Shown: piece by piece, positions 1 through 8,424 of the stretch
Numbering within the stretch: the first letter of the stretch is position 1
Layout: every line of letters starts with the position of its first letter
Assembly (NCBI GenBank): GCA_963755495.1
Contig: CAVWJS010000012.1
Coordinates: 325,146 to 389,145, forward strand
From: Bog-473 sp963755495
Lineage (GTDB): Bacteria; Actinomycetota; Acidimicrobiia; Acidimicrobiales; RAAP-2
DNA length: 64,000 nucleotides
Direction of reading: 5' to 3'
Position numbers and translations under genes: made by a program
Notes under the pieces: model-generated
What the model saw: the letters and a program-made list of their open reading frames with translations, nothing else
Database searches by the model: none
What the model was told of the DNA's origin: nothing

Positions 1-1236
1 ACGGTCACCGCGGCCCGCACGGCCTCGGCCTGTTGGTTGTCGATCGGTGCGGGTGCGTCGACGTTGAGGACCCCCACAACTCGTCGCTGGACGATCAGGG
101 GAACCGCGAATTCCGCCACGATGCTGGGAACGGCTTCCCGGTAGCGGGAGTCAGCCGAAACATCTTGCACCAAGATGGCCTCGCCCGCCGCAAAGGCCGA
201 TCCGGTCAGGCCCACGCCTGCTTCTATGCCGTCGAGGATCTGCCATTGACCGCGGCCCGAGAGGAAGCGGAGCATTCCTGCTCGTTCCACATAGACACTC
301 GGCAAGAACTCGAAGTTCTCGCTGAGGTAGGCGGTGACCTCGTCGGCGGCATCGCTCGGGTCGAGTGTCTTCTCCACTCGGTCCGCTAGGGATCCCACTC
401 CTGTCACCGACGTCTCGCGACCGTCGGCACGGTGGGTTCCGGCGGAGCGCCAACGCCGAGGCTGGGGCCAGCCATCCCCGGGACGCGCCAGAAGATAGCC
501 CTGCACCAGATCGATGCCGACGGCGCGCAAGGCATTGAGCTCCTCGCTCGTTTCGACGCCTTCGGCCAGCGATGTGATCCCTCCCTGTCGGGCGAATCCG
601 ACCAGACCACGCAGGACGGCCAACTTGTTCGGATCGCGATGAGCCTTGTGGACCAGGCTCCGATCGATCTTGATGAATTGGGGGTGCAGCTGCAGGACGT
701 GCGACATGCTCGAGTAGCCGGCCCCCACGTCGTCGATGGCGAGCATCGTCGAGGCGGCCGACCACATCTGGAGCCGGCGTCGCAGCTCCTGGTAGTCAGA
801 GACCGGCTCGTGTTCGGTGATCTCGAGCACCCGTGGGGGAAGCGAGTTCAGAACGTCGTCGACCCGAGGGTCGAGCAAGGTGCGGGCGGAGAGGTTCACG
901 AAGAGGCGCGACGTCGTCCGGCGGCGTTCCCCGGTCGCGCACCGCGCGCAGGCAGGCCAACTCCAATTCGGTGCGGACGCCAAGGTAGGACGCGTGCTCC
1001 AGCCACTGGTCCGGCCCGCTGCTACAGGGGATCGGCGTCCGCATCAGCATCTCGAAACCGAGGATGGAACCGTCGGCCAGTCTGACGATCGGCTGGGCGG
1101 CCATCTCGATTGCGCCGGGCTGCAGCAGCTCCTGGACCAACCTGGTGAGCGAATCTCCCCCAGCAGGAACCGGCACCTCGGAGCGCTGACCGGCACGGCC
1201 CCACCCTGCGTGGTCCACCTGTGAGCGAAGAGCCAT
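1..1236 (-). CDS. EAL-GAF cyclic-di-GMP phosphodiesterase-like protein, frameshifted, runs off window
   Basis: Cytoplasmic signalling protein with no membrane segment. From the ATG at 1236 the first about 110 residues carry the start of an EAL domain (AAQPIVRL, then GFEMLMRTP in place of the EAL-LR signature). The frame then shifts at about position 909, where one extra base fits. The next frame continues the same domain with FVNLSART, LEITEHEP, the metal-site pair IDDVGAGYSS, IKIDRSLV and AEGVET. A GAF domain follows from about base 390 down to base 1, where the gene leaves the window. The catalytic acidic residues remain, but EAL reads EML, so activity is uncertain. It is divergent from a GGDEF-EAL gene. 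The frameshift is probably a sequence error because both halves stay conserved. Confidence 0.8.
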
Positions 1237-1311
1237 GGCTGCCTTTTGTTGGAAGAGTCACACCCCATGCTGCGCGGGACTTTGGATTCTTGTTTCCCGA
1301 AGTAGTAACGG

Positions 1312-1344
1312 GGTTGCGCCCTGGTTGCGCCGTGGTTGCGTGCC
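1312..1344. repeat. three tandem 11-bp repeats between divergent c-di-GMP genes
   Basis: Three consecutive 11-bp units beginning GGTTGCG lie at 1312-1322, 1323-1333 and 1334-1344. They sit in the 240-bp divergent region between the EAL-GAF and GGDEF-EAL genes. One unit is about one helical turn, so all three copies face the same side of the helix, as regulator-binding repeats often do. No regulator can be named. Confidence 0.6.
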
Positions 1345-1428
1345 CGTGCGACGACCTCGAGGGCCGAATTGTGATTCTGTTGGGCCGGCGCAGAGCGTTC
1401 ATTGTCAGCAGCTGGGGATAATCACGCC

Positions 1429-1479
1429 ATGAACACGCCTACTGAGTCGCGGCGTCGTGTCGGACGGACAACCGGCTGA
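1429..1479 (+). CDS. possible 16-residue leader peptide coupled to the GGDEF-EAL gene
   Basis: An ATG at 1429 opens a 16-codon ORF (MNTPTESRRRVGRTTG) whose TGA overlaps the ATG of the GGDEF-EAL gene as TGATG, the arrangement of translational coupling. A -10-like GATAAT at 1417-1422 lies six bases before this ATG, so it could be a leaderless start. TTGTCA lies upstream at 1402-1407. The alternative is that this is simply 5' leader with a chance ORF. The peptide has no known homologue that I recognise. Confidence 0.35.
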   Translation: MNTPTESRRRVGRTTG

Positions 1480-3089
1480 TGGGCGATACCTTCTTGGAGT
1501 CTTCCGAGCGAACCGAGCCTTCCGAGGGTTCGGATGAGCCCGCACTCGGCGTGCGTCTGCAGTTGCTGTGGATCGGTTGTGCCGTATCCCTGGCGCTCAT
1601 CGGTGTCGGCGCCTCGGCCTACAGCTTCGTGGCCGGTGCATCCGGCGTGATCCCCGTGCTCTTGGTGGGCATCGTCGTGAGCTTGCTGTTCGGAGCCGTG
1701 ACGTACCTGCTCGGCACCGGCACGGCACGGTGGAGACTGTTGATCGACAAACGCAACGACGAACTTCACTTCCAGGCGCTCCATGACGCCCTGACCGGCC
1801 TGCCGAATCGCGCCCTGATCATGGACCGCATCGACCAGCTGCTGGCCCGGAATCGCCGTAGCGGAACGGTGGGCGCCGCGCTCTACATCGACATCGATGA
1901 CTTCAAGATCGTCAACGACTCCCTCGGACATGAAACAGGTGACCGCTTATTGGTGGCGATCGCGGCGCGGTTGGCGAGCACCCTTCGAGGAGCGGACACC
2001 ATCGGCCGCATGGGTGGCGACGAGTTCGTGGTTCTCATCGACGGCAGTGACCCGATGGTCGCGCCCGAGCTTGTGGCCGAACGCCTCCTGGACGTGATGC
2101 AAGAGCCGTTCGAACTCGACGGCTCGTTGACGTCCCTCCATGCCAACACCAGCATCGGGATTGCCGTGGGCGATCGTGCCACCGGCGGCGAATTGCTGCG
2201 TGACGCGGATATTGCCCTCTACAAGGCAAAGGCTGAAGGGAAGAACCGCTTCGAGTTCTTCCATCCGAAGATGCAGTCGGAGATCGGTCGCCGACTCCGG
2301 CTGGAATTCGACCTCCGGTCCGCTCTCGCCGGCAATCAATTCCGCCTCGTGTACCTGCCCATCTACAACCTCGACGACCTCTCCGTCGTCGGGGTCGAAG
2401 CCCTCCTCCGTTGGGAGCATCCCGCCGAAGGCGAACTGGGGCCCGAGGAGTTCATTCCGATTCTCGAGCAGACCGGGCAGATCCGCGAAGTCGGCGTGTG
2501 GGTGTTGCGTGAGGCCTGCCGGCAGATGGCGCTCTGGCACTCCCGGGGCGACACCTTGAACCTGTCGGTCAACATCTCCGCACGGCAGCTCGACGACGAT
2601 CGCATCGTCGAGCACATCCGTCACGCCCTCCATATGAGCGGCCTCCATCCGAATTCACTGATCGTCGAGGTGACCGAGGGCGCCCTCATGCGCGACGAAC
2701 ATGCTGCGGCACGTCGCATGAGGGCGATAAAGGACATGGGCGTGAGCATCGCCGTCGACGATTTCGGTACCGGGTACGCCTCCTTGGCCTATCTCCAGCA
2801 GTTCCCCATCGACTGCATCAAGATCGACAAATCGTTCACGAGTGCGATCGCCGCCTCGCCCCAATCGCTCACCCTTATCCGGACCCTGGTCCAGCTCGGA
2901 AAGGATCTCGGTCTCAAGACACTGGCCGAGGGTGTGGAGACGATGGGGGAGGTGGATCTCCTTCGGGCCGATCAGGTCAACGAGGCCCAGGGGTTCTTGT
3001 TCGCCCGACCGCTCGAAGCGGATTTGTTCGAAAGCCAGCTGTTGGCACCAATTCGCCACCCCCGCATGGGTCCGCCCCAGGGGAGCTGA
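1479..3089 (+). CDS. membrane-anchored GGDEF-EAL protein
   Basis: A 536-residue protein with both cyclic-di-GMP synthesis and hydrolysis domains. Two hydrophobic helices (about 28-50 and 55-78) anchor the N-terminus. The GGDEF domain (about 97-260) has an intact GGDEF at 179-183 and, five residues before it, an RGAD inhibitory I-site at 170-173. The EAL domain (about 275-525) keeps EALLRW, NISARQL, the ExTE-type VEVTEG, DDFGTGYASL, IKIDKSF and AEGVET. On motifs, both activities look possible, with product feedback on the cyclase. There is no sensor domain beyond the membrane helices. It is divergent from the EAL-GAF gene at 1-1236. Confidence 0.93.
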   Translation: MGDTFLESSERTEPSEGSDEPALGVRLQLLWIGCAVSLALIGVGASAYSFVAGASGVIPVLLVGIVVSLLFGAVTYLLGTGTARWRLLIDKRNDELHFQALHDALTGLPNRALIMDRIDQLLARNRRSGTVGAALYIDIDDFKIVNDSLGHETGDRLLVAIAARLASTLRGADTIGRMGGDEFVVLIDGSDPMVAPELVAERLLDVMQEPFELDGSLTSLHANTSIGIAVGDRATGGELLRDADIALYKAKAEGKNRFEFFHPKMQSEIGRRLRLEFDLRSALAGNQFRLVYLPIYNLDDLSVVGVEALLRWEHPAEGELGPEEFIPILEQTGQIREVGVWVLREACRQMALWHSRGDTLNLSVNISARQLDDDRIVEHIRHALHMSGLHPNSLIVEVTEGALMRDEHAAARRMRAIKDMGVSIAVDDFGTGYASLAYLQQFPIDCIKIDKSFTSAIAASPQSLTLIRTLVQLGKDLGLKTLAEGVETMGEVDLLRADQVNEAQGFLFARPLEADLFESQLLAPIRHPRMGPPQGS

Positions 3090-3171
3090 GTCCCGGAGGG
3101 TTTTGCCGCGGCACGTTCTCGCCCGCTCGTCTACCGTGTGCACGCGAAGGGACCTGCGAACGGGGGGCGCC

Positions 3172-3852
3172 ATGGCGCGCACAGATCAAACGATGAAGGT
3201 GTTGCTCACTGTGGGCTACGACGGCGACCGAGACGTCCTCGAAACGGCGTTACTGGACGAGGCGACGAAGTTCGTCGACGGCGCAAACGCGTCCCGGGTC
3301 TCCGTCGATGTGCGGATCGGCCCCGACGAGCCCGGCGGGCTCACTGCGGCAGACAACGAGCGCGACGCGGCGGCACTCGTCTCTCTGTGGGACGTCGAGT
3401 CAGCACCAGCCGCGCTGAAGTTCACGCTGCCTGACGGGGCGCGCCTCGTCGGTGCCTACGTGGTCGACGAGGTCACCCAGAGGGACTACGAACGCACGTG
3501 GCCGGCCGGGGATACTTCGCCTGGCTGGAAGATGGTCTGCCTTGTCCGCCGGAAGGCTGACATCAGCCATGAGGCCTATCTGAAGCACTGGCGGGAGAAC
3601 CACGGGCCGCTCGCGCTGAAGCACCAGCCTGGGTTCTGGCATTACGTGCAGAACCACATCGTCGACTACGTCGCCGGCGACGCAACCGACGTCGACGGCA
3701 TCGGCGAGATTCACTACCGCACCCTCGATGCGGTCCAGAACGAGACGTTCGACTCGGAGGACGGGAGGATCATTATCTACGCCGATACTCTGCGGTTCAT
3801 GGACCACGACCGGTCCACCGTACTGGTGTCGAAGGAGACCCTGGTTCCCTGA
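3172..3852 (+). CDS. EthD-domain protein
   Basis: A 226-residue soluble protein. The C-terminal half (about residues 120-215) contains the EthD signature: CLVRRKADISHEAYLKHW followed by NHGPLALK, a ferredoxin-like dimeric alpha/beta barrel. EthD proteins accompany oxygenase and degradation pathways; the exact role of most is unknown. The ATG at 3172 has a G-rich sequence just upstream; a second ATG at 3193 is also possible. A double-CMD gene follows 124 bases downstream on the same strand, suggesting a shared small-molecule catabolic role (an inference). The N-terminal third is not recognised. Confidence 0.75.
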   Translation: MARTDQTMKVLLTVGYDGDRDVLETALLDEATKFVDGANASRVSVDVRIGPDEPGGLTAADNERDAAALVSLWDVESAPAALKFTLPDGARLVGAYVVDEVTQRDYERTWPAGDTSPGWKMVCLVRRKADISHEAYLKHWRENHGPLALKHQPGFWHYVQNHIVDYVAGDATDVDGIGEIHYRTLDAVQNETFDSEDGRIIIYADTLRFMDHDRSTVLVSKETLVP

Positions 3853-3976
3853 GTACCCGTTCCCTGAGTGCCCGCCGGGCCAACCTGCTGTATCCGAGCA
3901 AGCCGCAATGATCCAACGAAACGGCACATTTCGTTGGCAGGCCACGACCATCAGACGAAGCGAAAGGTATCCGCGC

Positions 3977-4750
3977 ATGACGACGAAGAACGCAGACGAG
4001 ATCTACCGAGAGGTCATGACACAGGAACCGCCGCAGTCCCTGGGACCCGAAGTTGAGGCCCGACACAACTACCTCTTCGGTGAGTTGTGGAACCGTCCAG
4101 GTCTCGGGCGGCGAGAGCGCCGGTGGGTAACGCTGGTCTGCGTCGGGTTCGACACTGACCAACAGGCGATGGACGACCAGGTATATGCCGCCCTCAACAG
4201 CGGCGACATGAGCTTGAACGAGATGCTCGAGTTCATCCTCCACTTTGCTGTCTACTGCGGATGGCCGAAAGGGTCGCGCATGGAAGGCGTCGTGCGCGAA
4301 CAGTGGACACGTATCCAGCACGAACGCGGCCTGGAAGTGACCGAATGGCCGAACCTGGACAACGACAGCCTCGGGCCGAACGATTGGGAAGAGCGACTGC
4401 AACGCGGCGAGCAGGAATTCCTGGACGTCAACCTGATCCACGCACCGGCCCGGAACACCCCTTACCAGCAGGCCGGGATCCTCAACTTCGTCTTCGGCCA
4501 CGTCTGGCAGCGGCCGGGGCTCACCCGACGCGACCGCCGGTTCATTACCGTGCCCTGCGTCGGCGTGGACGAGGCCCCGATGCCCATCCAGTCTCATGTG
4601 GGCTCGGCACTCCATTCAGGGGACGTCTCCCGTCTCGAGATGGACGAGCTGATCGCGCAGTTCTCCGCGTACGCAGGGACAGCGAGGGGCGACGTCTTAA
4701 CGAAGGCGGTCGCCGACGACCTCTTCGGGAAGATGCTCGCTCAGTCCTAA
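3977..4750 (+). CDS. tandem carboxymuconolactone decarboxylase (CMD) family protein
   Basis: A 257-residue protein made of two CMD-like repeats. The first, about residues 25-115, contains RRERRWVTLVCVG and LHFAVYCGWPKG. The second, about 160-245, contains RRDRRFITVPCVG and FSAYAGTARG. CMD proteins are all-helical enzymes or peroxidatic AhpD relatives. The AhpD CxxC pair is absent here, so an alkylhydroperoxidase role is unlikely. The fused duplication is a known family layout. The ATG at 3977 was chosen because it precedes the first repeat; the frame is open further upstream, but that stretch does not look coding. It lies downstream of the EthD gene and no substrate can be assigned. Confidence 0.75.
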   Translation: MTTKNADEIYREVMTQEPPQSLGPEVEARHNYLFGELWNRPGLGRRERRWVTLVCVGFDTDQQAMDDQVYAALNSGDMSLNEMLEFILHFAVYCGWPKGSRMEGVVREQWTRIQHERGLEVTEWPNLDNDSLGPNDWEERLQRGEQEFLDVNLIHAPARNTPYQQAGILNFVFGHVWQRPGLTRRDRRFITVPCVGVDEAPMPIQSHVGSALHSGDVSRLEMDELIAQFSAYAGTARGDVLTKAVADDLFGKMLAQS

Positions 4751-4939
4751 GACCCTGTTCGTATCACGACCGGACTGTGGCGCCCTCTTGGTACTCCATC
4801 GACTTCTCAAGGTCGTCGTCGTAGATATCACCCCAGCAGCCGATTCCGTCTGAGCGGGTGCCTTCGCAGAGCAACCCGATTCGCTCGCGGAGCAGATTCA
4901 CGAGCTACCAAATACCCGATGCACCCACGTGGGAAACCG

Positions 4940-4981
4940 GGGGTGAAAATGTCGGGGTGAAAAAGTCGGGGTGAAAAAGTC
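4940..4981. repeat. three tandem 14-bp repeats in a gene-free stretch
   Basis: Units starting GGGGTGAAAA lie at 4940-4953, 4954-4967 and 4968-4981; the last two are identical and the first differs by one base. They lie in the 547-bp stretch 4751-5297, in which I find no convincing gene. A small ORF at 4982-5227 has no recognisable features. Confidence 0.85.
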
Positions 4982-5045
4982 ATGGAATCGCAAGGAGCTA
5001 CTCAGCTGGGTCAGATATCTGACCTCTATTGTTGTTGGTACACAC

Positions 5046-5082
5046 GCCCCCGGACCGAGGCCCCCCTTCGGCTGCCGGGGGC
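5046..5082. other. GC-rich hairpin in intergenic region
   Basis: An 8-bp perfect inverted repeat (GCCCCCGG at 5046-5053, CCGGGGGC at 5075-5082) encloses a loop that can itself pair partly (CCGAGG with CTTCGG). There is no T-run after it, so a classical intrinsic terminator is not demonstrated. It may end transcription from the CMD gene. Confidence 0.4.
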
Positions 5083-5297
5083 GGGTTCGCGCCTAGAGGT
5101 CCTCTCGATGGCGCACCAGCAGCTTCCCGCAGCAAGTCGAACTGCCGTTCGGCCGTCCTGGGCTCGTTCGCCCATCGTCGGCGCTGATGCTGAACGTCAC
5201 GTACCGTGCACGATGGGGCTTGAGTGAATACTCTTCCTCGTATGGGCGTGGGACGACGCTACGTAATCCTTGACGGCGTAATTAGGTGGGGGGCTCC

Positions 5298-5955
5298 ATG
5301 ACCGACACGGTGTTCACTGACTCTGGGCTCGCTCGGGACATCGATTCGGGGACGGGGACGGGTGTCGGGCCGCCAGACCACGTACCGGGGCCTCCTGCGA
5401 TTCCTCCATTCTCGATCGTGCCGGTGCGCGGGCTCCCGATTGTCGCCGTCCTTCTCGTCGGGCTGATCGTGGCCATCTCCACGAACTCGTTGTGGGCGCT
5501 GACCTTCTTCCACGTGGGTGGAGGGGGCCTTTGGACAAGCATCGACCTCTTCCTCGGATTGATCATCGGACCGATCCTCGGAGGCATGTCGGTGCAGGCT
5601 CGTGTCGAGTTCACCACCCGCTTCATGCCCAAAATGCTGCTCATCATGCCCACGTTGGTGGCCATGACGTTGGGAGCCGGTTTTCAGCTTGCCCGCCACC
5701 TCGGTAATCTCGACTCCAGCGTACCCTCATCACGGCTGGCTGGTTGCCTCGTACGTGATTGTCGGAGTCATGGCGGTCATCGCTCTGGGTCTCCTGGAAC
5801 CGGCCAACCTTGCCGTGCTTTTCGAGCTCAAAAAGCCACGTCCCAACGGTGAGCGGATCGGCCGCCTGATGAAGGTCTTCATCTATACGGCCGGGATCAC
5901 CGGGCTCATGCAGATTGCCACCATCGTGATCATGACTTTTCTGGCCAGCCGATGA
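5298..5955 (+). CDS. multi-pass membrane protein of unknown function, frameshifted
   Basis: The ATG at 5298 follows AGGTGGGGGG. The first frame has an N-terminal polar stretch of about 40 residues, then hydrophobic helices (LPIVAVLLVGLIVAIS; LFLGLIIGPILGG; MLLIMPTLVAMTLGAG). After about base 5700 this frame degenerates. The +1 frame continues with WLVASYVIVGVMAVIALG and KVFIYTAGITGLMQIATI and ends at 5955, giving a restored protein of about 218 residues. One extra base between about 5690 and 5720 explains the break. It overlaps the next membrane-protein gene by ATGA, so the two are coupled. No function is recognised. Confidence 0.6.
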
Positions 5956-6407
5956 CAACGGCCCCGCAGACGATGCCCCCGGGAGTCGGTCCCGACGAGG
6001 CTGACCTCCGCCAGGCCGAACTCCCGCCCACAGCGCGGTTAGGGGCCCTGACCTTGGCCATGACGGTCGCCGGTGGCGTACTGATGGCGGCGGAATACGG
6101 GAAGACCCGTTCGCTTTCGGCCCCCATTGCATTGGCCGCCGCGGCAGGCGTCGTCCTTATCGTCAATGTGGCGTTACTGGCCAGAGTGAAGGTTTTCGCC
6201 TGGACAGCATTCTTCCGGGTTCTCGGCTGGGCGTTACTGGCATATTTTGCCATAGCTGGAATCCTCGAGTTTGTGTTCATCTACGACCACACTCCCTCGC
6301 ATCAACTGGCCTTGTTCAGTGTTCTCCTGTTTCTGTTCGCGACTGACGTGCCGTTGATCCTCGCCTTTTCGGTGGCCCGTTGGCAGCTACCGCCTGAAGC
6401 TGTCTGA
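5952..6407 (+). CDS. hypothetical membrane protein
   Basis: A 151-residue protein with four predicted hydrophobic helices: about 30-46 (LGALTLAMTVAGGVLMA), 57-75, 85-108 and 117-142. Its N-terminus is short, polar and proline-rich. The start ATG overlaps the stop of the preceding membrane-protein gene (ATGA), so the two proteins probably act together. I recognise no family signature. It is the last chromosomal gene before the left attachment repeat of the integrated element. Confidence 0.7.
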   Translation: MTTAPQTMPPGVGPDEADLRQAELPPTARLGALTLAMTVAGGVLMAAEYGKTRSLSAPIALAAAAGVVLIVNVALLARVKVFAWTAFFRVLGWALLAYFAIAGILEFVFIYDHTPSHQLALFSVLLFLFATDVPLILAFSVARWQLPPEAV

Positions 6408-6452
6408 CGGGGCGGATCGCCGCACGAGCCCGAGGATCTACTTTCAGAACTT

Positions 6453-6481
6453 CGTGCCCGGAGCGAGACTTGAACTCGCAC
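6453..6481. repeat. left attachment site (truncated tRNA-Leu 3' end)
   Basis: This is a 29-bp copy identical to 17937-17965, covering the T-arm half, acceptor strand and discriminator of tRNA-Leu(CAA) on the minus strand. Homology stops at both ends of the repeat. The surrounding 6408-6621 stretch holds no gene; besides this site it carries two candidate integrase arm sites at 6594-6612. Confidence 0.9.
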
Positions 6482-6593
6482 CAGGTTCATCCGGCTCAGT
6501 CCGCGCCGTCCGTAAAAGTCCAGCTAAACGTACATTCTAACTGCCGTGCAATGGACCGTCGTGGTGCCCCGTCCGGGACAATCCGCAAACGTC

Positions 6594-6612
6594 TGTGACC
6601 TCAGATGTGACC
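6594..6612. promoter_or_regulatory. candidate left integrase arm-type sites
   Basis: Two direct copies of TGTGACC begin 12 bp apart, at 6594 and 6606. The same motif occurs twice near the other end of the element (17870 and 17881). Paired copies about one helical turn apart, just inside each att core, fit arm-site binding by the N-terminal domain of a tyrosine integrase (an inference). Confidence 0.45.
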
Positions 6613-6621
6613 CCGGGAGAC

Positions 6622-6942
6622 CTAGAACGGCGCCACTCCTGATCCTCGGAGATACGGACCGCTCTGTGGCAAAACTGCCTTCCCCGTGCGGCCGCTCGGC
6701 AGCTTTAGCTCAAATACCTGGCCGACCAACGCGAAATAGTCCCCTTCACTAAGGCTGTTGATCCTCCCATCCCAAGAGGTAACCCCATCTAGGGTCTCGG
6801 TTCCGCCGAACGTCGTGATTTCGGTCACGTCCACGTATCCCGTGAGACTGACATCAGCGTCGAAGCGCTTGGCATCACTTACCCAGATCTCCGCCGGCCC
6901 GTCATAGCGGGATCTTGGCTCAGTGGTAGTCCGACTGCTCAT
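6622..6942 (-). CDS. hypothetical protein, left-end cargo of the element
   Basis: A 106-residue soluble protein, apparently rich in beta strands, with many Gly, Thr and Asp residues (VTEITTFGGTETLDGVTSWD; YFALVGQVFELKLPSGRTG). The ATG at 6942 follows AAAGGGAG, a good ribosome-binding site. No family is recognised. It is the last of three minus-strand genes (7755 to 6622) at the att end, where satellites and islands usually carry accessory genes. A small structural protein is an alternative, since the fold looks barrel-like, but nothing in the sequence settles this. Confidence 0.55.
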   Translation of the reverse strand: MSSRTTTEPRSRYDGPAEIWVSDAKRFDADVSLTGYVDVTEITTFGGTETLDGVTSWDGRINSLSEGDYFALVGQVFELKLPSGRTGKAVLPQSGPYLRGSGVAPF

Positions 6943-6973
6943 GTCGTTGCGCTCCCTTTTTCATGTCACAAAC

Positions 6974-7498
6974 TCAGTAAAACGCCGAACCCCTGGGGTC
7001 CAGGGTACGGGGGGAAGGTAGAACCTCGACCAGCTCCCAGGCGTCATCCCCGCTTTGGGCCTTGATCCGCACACGGAACTCGGGAAGCGTCTCGGCCGAA
7101 CCACACGAGAGTGTGAAGTGCAGTTCTTGGGTCAGGGCGAGCGGGCCATAGGTGATTTGATCCTCGGCCCAACCCTCGCTAGCTCCCGTTTTGGCAATGT
7201 GGTACTTGATTTGGTCCGCCGGACGGGGTCTGAAGATGGTTACAGAGGAGAGATCCTGGGGACCGTCGTTTCGCAGCCGGTAGATCACTTTGTCGCAGGG
7301 TGCCGGAGAAGGGTCATGGGCAAAGATCGGTAAACGAGGGGTCCGCTCTCGGCGATCGCCAGATTCCACGGCGATTGTGGAGCGTTCGGCCGCGATAGCT
7401 GACCTGTTAGCGAGACCCACGGCCTTGCGAGCGTAGCGAGCAGCGGCCGCCGACACGACGAGTGCAGCCGAACTTATGCACGCCAGAAATATCGTCAC
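6974..7498 (-). CDS. hypothetical membrane-anchored protein, left-end cargo
   Basis: A 174-residue protein. One N-terminal hydrophobic helix (about residues 2-20, ending AAAARYARKA) is followed by a short helical linker and a soluble domain (about 65-170) that looks like a beta sandwich (KVIYRLRNDGPQDLSSVTIF; LHFTLSCGSAETLPEFRVRI). The helix may be an anchor or an uncleaved signal. The start overlaps the stop of the upstream 7495-7755 gene by four bases. No function is recognised; the position suggests accessory cargo. Confidence 0.6.
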   Translation of the reverse strand: MTIFLACISSAALVVSAAAARYARKAVGLANRSAIAAERSTIAVESGDRRERTPRLPIFAHDPSPAPCDKVIYRLRNDGPQDLSSVTIFRPRPADQIKYHIAKTGASEGWAEDQITYGPLALTQELHFTLSCGSAETLPEFRVRIKAQSGDDAWELVEVLPSPRTLDPRGSAFY

Positions 7499-7755
7499 GG
7501 CGGATACCGTACGCCGCTAGGAGACTCAACGATCGGTGGTCCCAGGGGTCCGTGATCGGCTCCTGAGTAGGTGTCGAATGCGACCCCCCCGGCTGCCAGG
7601 GCGTCAACGAGTGCGGCTGACTGAGCCCCGAATTGTTCGGCCTCAAGGCAGACACACCGCTGGCCGTGATCCCGGCGATGCCAGTCGGCCAAGGTGAGAA
7701 TCCCTACTCGGATAGCCTCGTCTCGCGTCACTCCTTGACCGTATCCCAAGCTCAT
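7495..7755 (-). CDS. hypothetical protein, first gene of left cargo operon
   Basis: An 86-residue protein from the ATG at 7755 (MSLGYGQGVTRDEAIRVG). The frame is open to 7806, but that start would overlap the divergent gene at 7805. It has a helical N-terminal half with a Cys pair (RCVCLEAEQFG) and a Gly/Pro-rich C-terminus, with no recognised domain. The ATGA overlap with the next gene supports a real, coupled reading frame. There is no clear ribosome-binding site at 7755, so the start is uncertain. Confidence 0.5.
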   Translation of the reverse strand: MSLGYGQGVTRDEAIRVGILTLADWHRRDHGQRCVCLEAEQFGAQSAALVDALAAGGVAFDTYSGADHGPLGPPIVESPSGVRYPP

Positions 7756-7804
7756 ATTCACTGAAGTGACACGCACCTCGGACCTGTTGAGCCAGGATGA
7801 GACC

Positions 7805-8320
7805 ATGAAGATCGCTCACCTATTCTGCCACGCAAAAAATCCAGACGTAGTCTTACTCGATCGTCTGGATTCGCTAGAAACGCGACTGGCTTCGATCGAT
7901 TCCCTCGCGACGCGACTGGACTCCATCGATTCACATCTGGCGCACTTGGCCGAGCGACCCAAAGCTCAACTCGATCCCAATCGAACTAAAACTCTCAAGC
8001 GTTGGTTTCTCTTCTTGGGAATTATCTTTGTCTTGTCCCTAGGTCTGAATCAATACGCAAGACTGAAGATTTCCGATAGCAGTACCGCCCAACTTCAGTC
8101 GGTGCAATCCTTGATCCAATTTGAGATCCTTACCAACGACGGCGACAACAGGGATGCCAACCAGGCAATCCGACTCTCTATCAAGACTGCGAAGGAGGCT
8201 GATGTATCTGAGTTTATTGTCAGCGTGGAAGAAGATACCGAGTTGGCCGTTGAGATCTCGACGTTGGGTCTTGCGATCGTGGGAGGCATCCTCGCAACCG
8301 ATCTTCTAACTCAATCCTAA
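7805..8320 (+). CDS. coiled-coil protein with one transmembrane helix
   Basis: A 171-residue protein. The ATG at 7805 follows AGGATGAG. Residues about 18-50 form a heptad coiled coil (RLDSLETRLASIDSLATRLD) encoded by an imperfect DNA duplication near 7879-7938. A transmembrane helix follows (RWFLFLGIIFVLSLGL, about 68-86), then a helical C-terminal domain of about 80 residues. Base composition is noticeably less GC-rich than the neighbouring housekeeping genes, suggesting more recent acquisition. No function is recognised. It is divergent from the three-gene left cargo operon. Confidence 0.6.
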   Translation: MKIAHLFCHAKNPDVVLLDRLDSLETRLASIDSLATRLDSIDSHLAHLAERPKAQLDPNRTKTLKRWFLFLGIIFVLSLGLNQYARLKISDSSTAQLQSVQSLIQFEILTNDGDNRDANQAIRLSIKTAKEADVSEFIVSVEEDTELAVEISTLGLAIVGGILATDLLTQS

Positions 8321-8424
8321 TGAATCCGAATGGGTCGGGAAACTCCCCAGCGAGACTCCGCATTGACGAGCAGAGGCCCCTCTATGCATCTCACGGAGAA
8401 TCTTACCGACCCAGCGGTGATGGA

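Noticed and set aside
4982..5227. 81-codon plus-strand ORF in the gene-free region
   Set aside because: It has no ribosome-binding site or domain, and contains the intergenic hairpin.
6408..6621. Second complete tRNA-Leu at the left end of the element
   Set aside because: Only the 29-bp 3' portion is present; the D-arm and anticodon arm are missing, so it is an attachment repeat.
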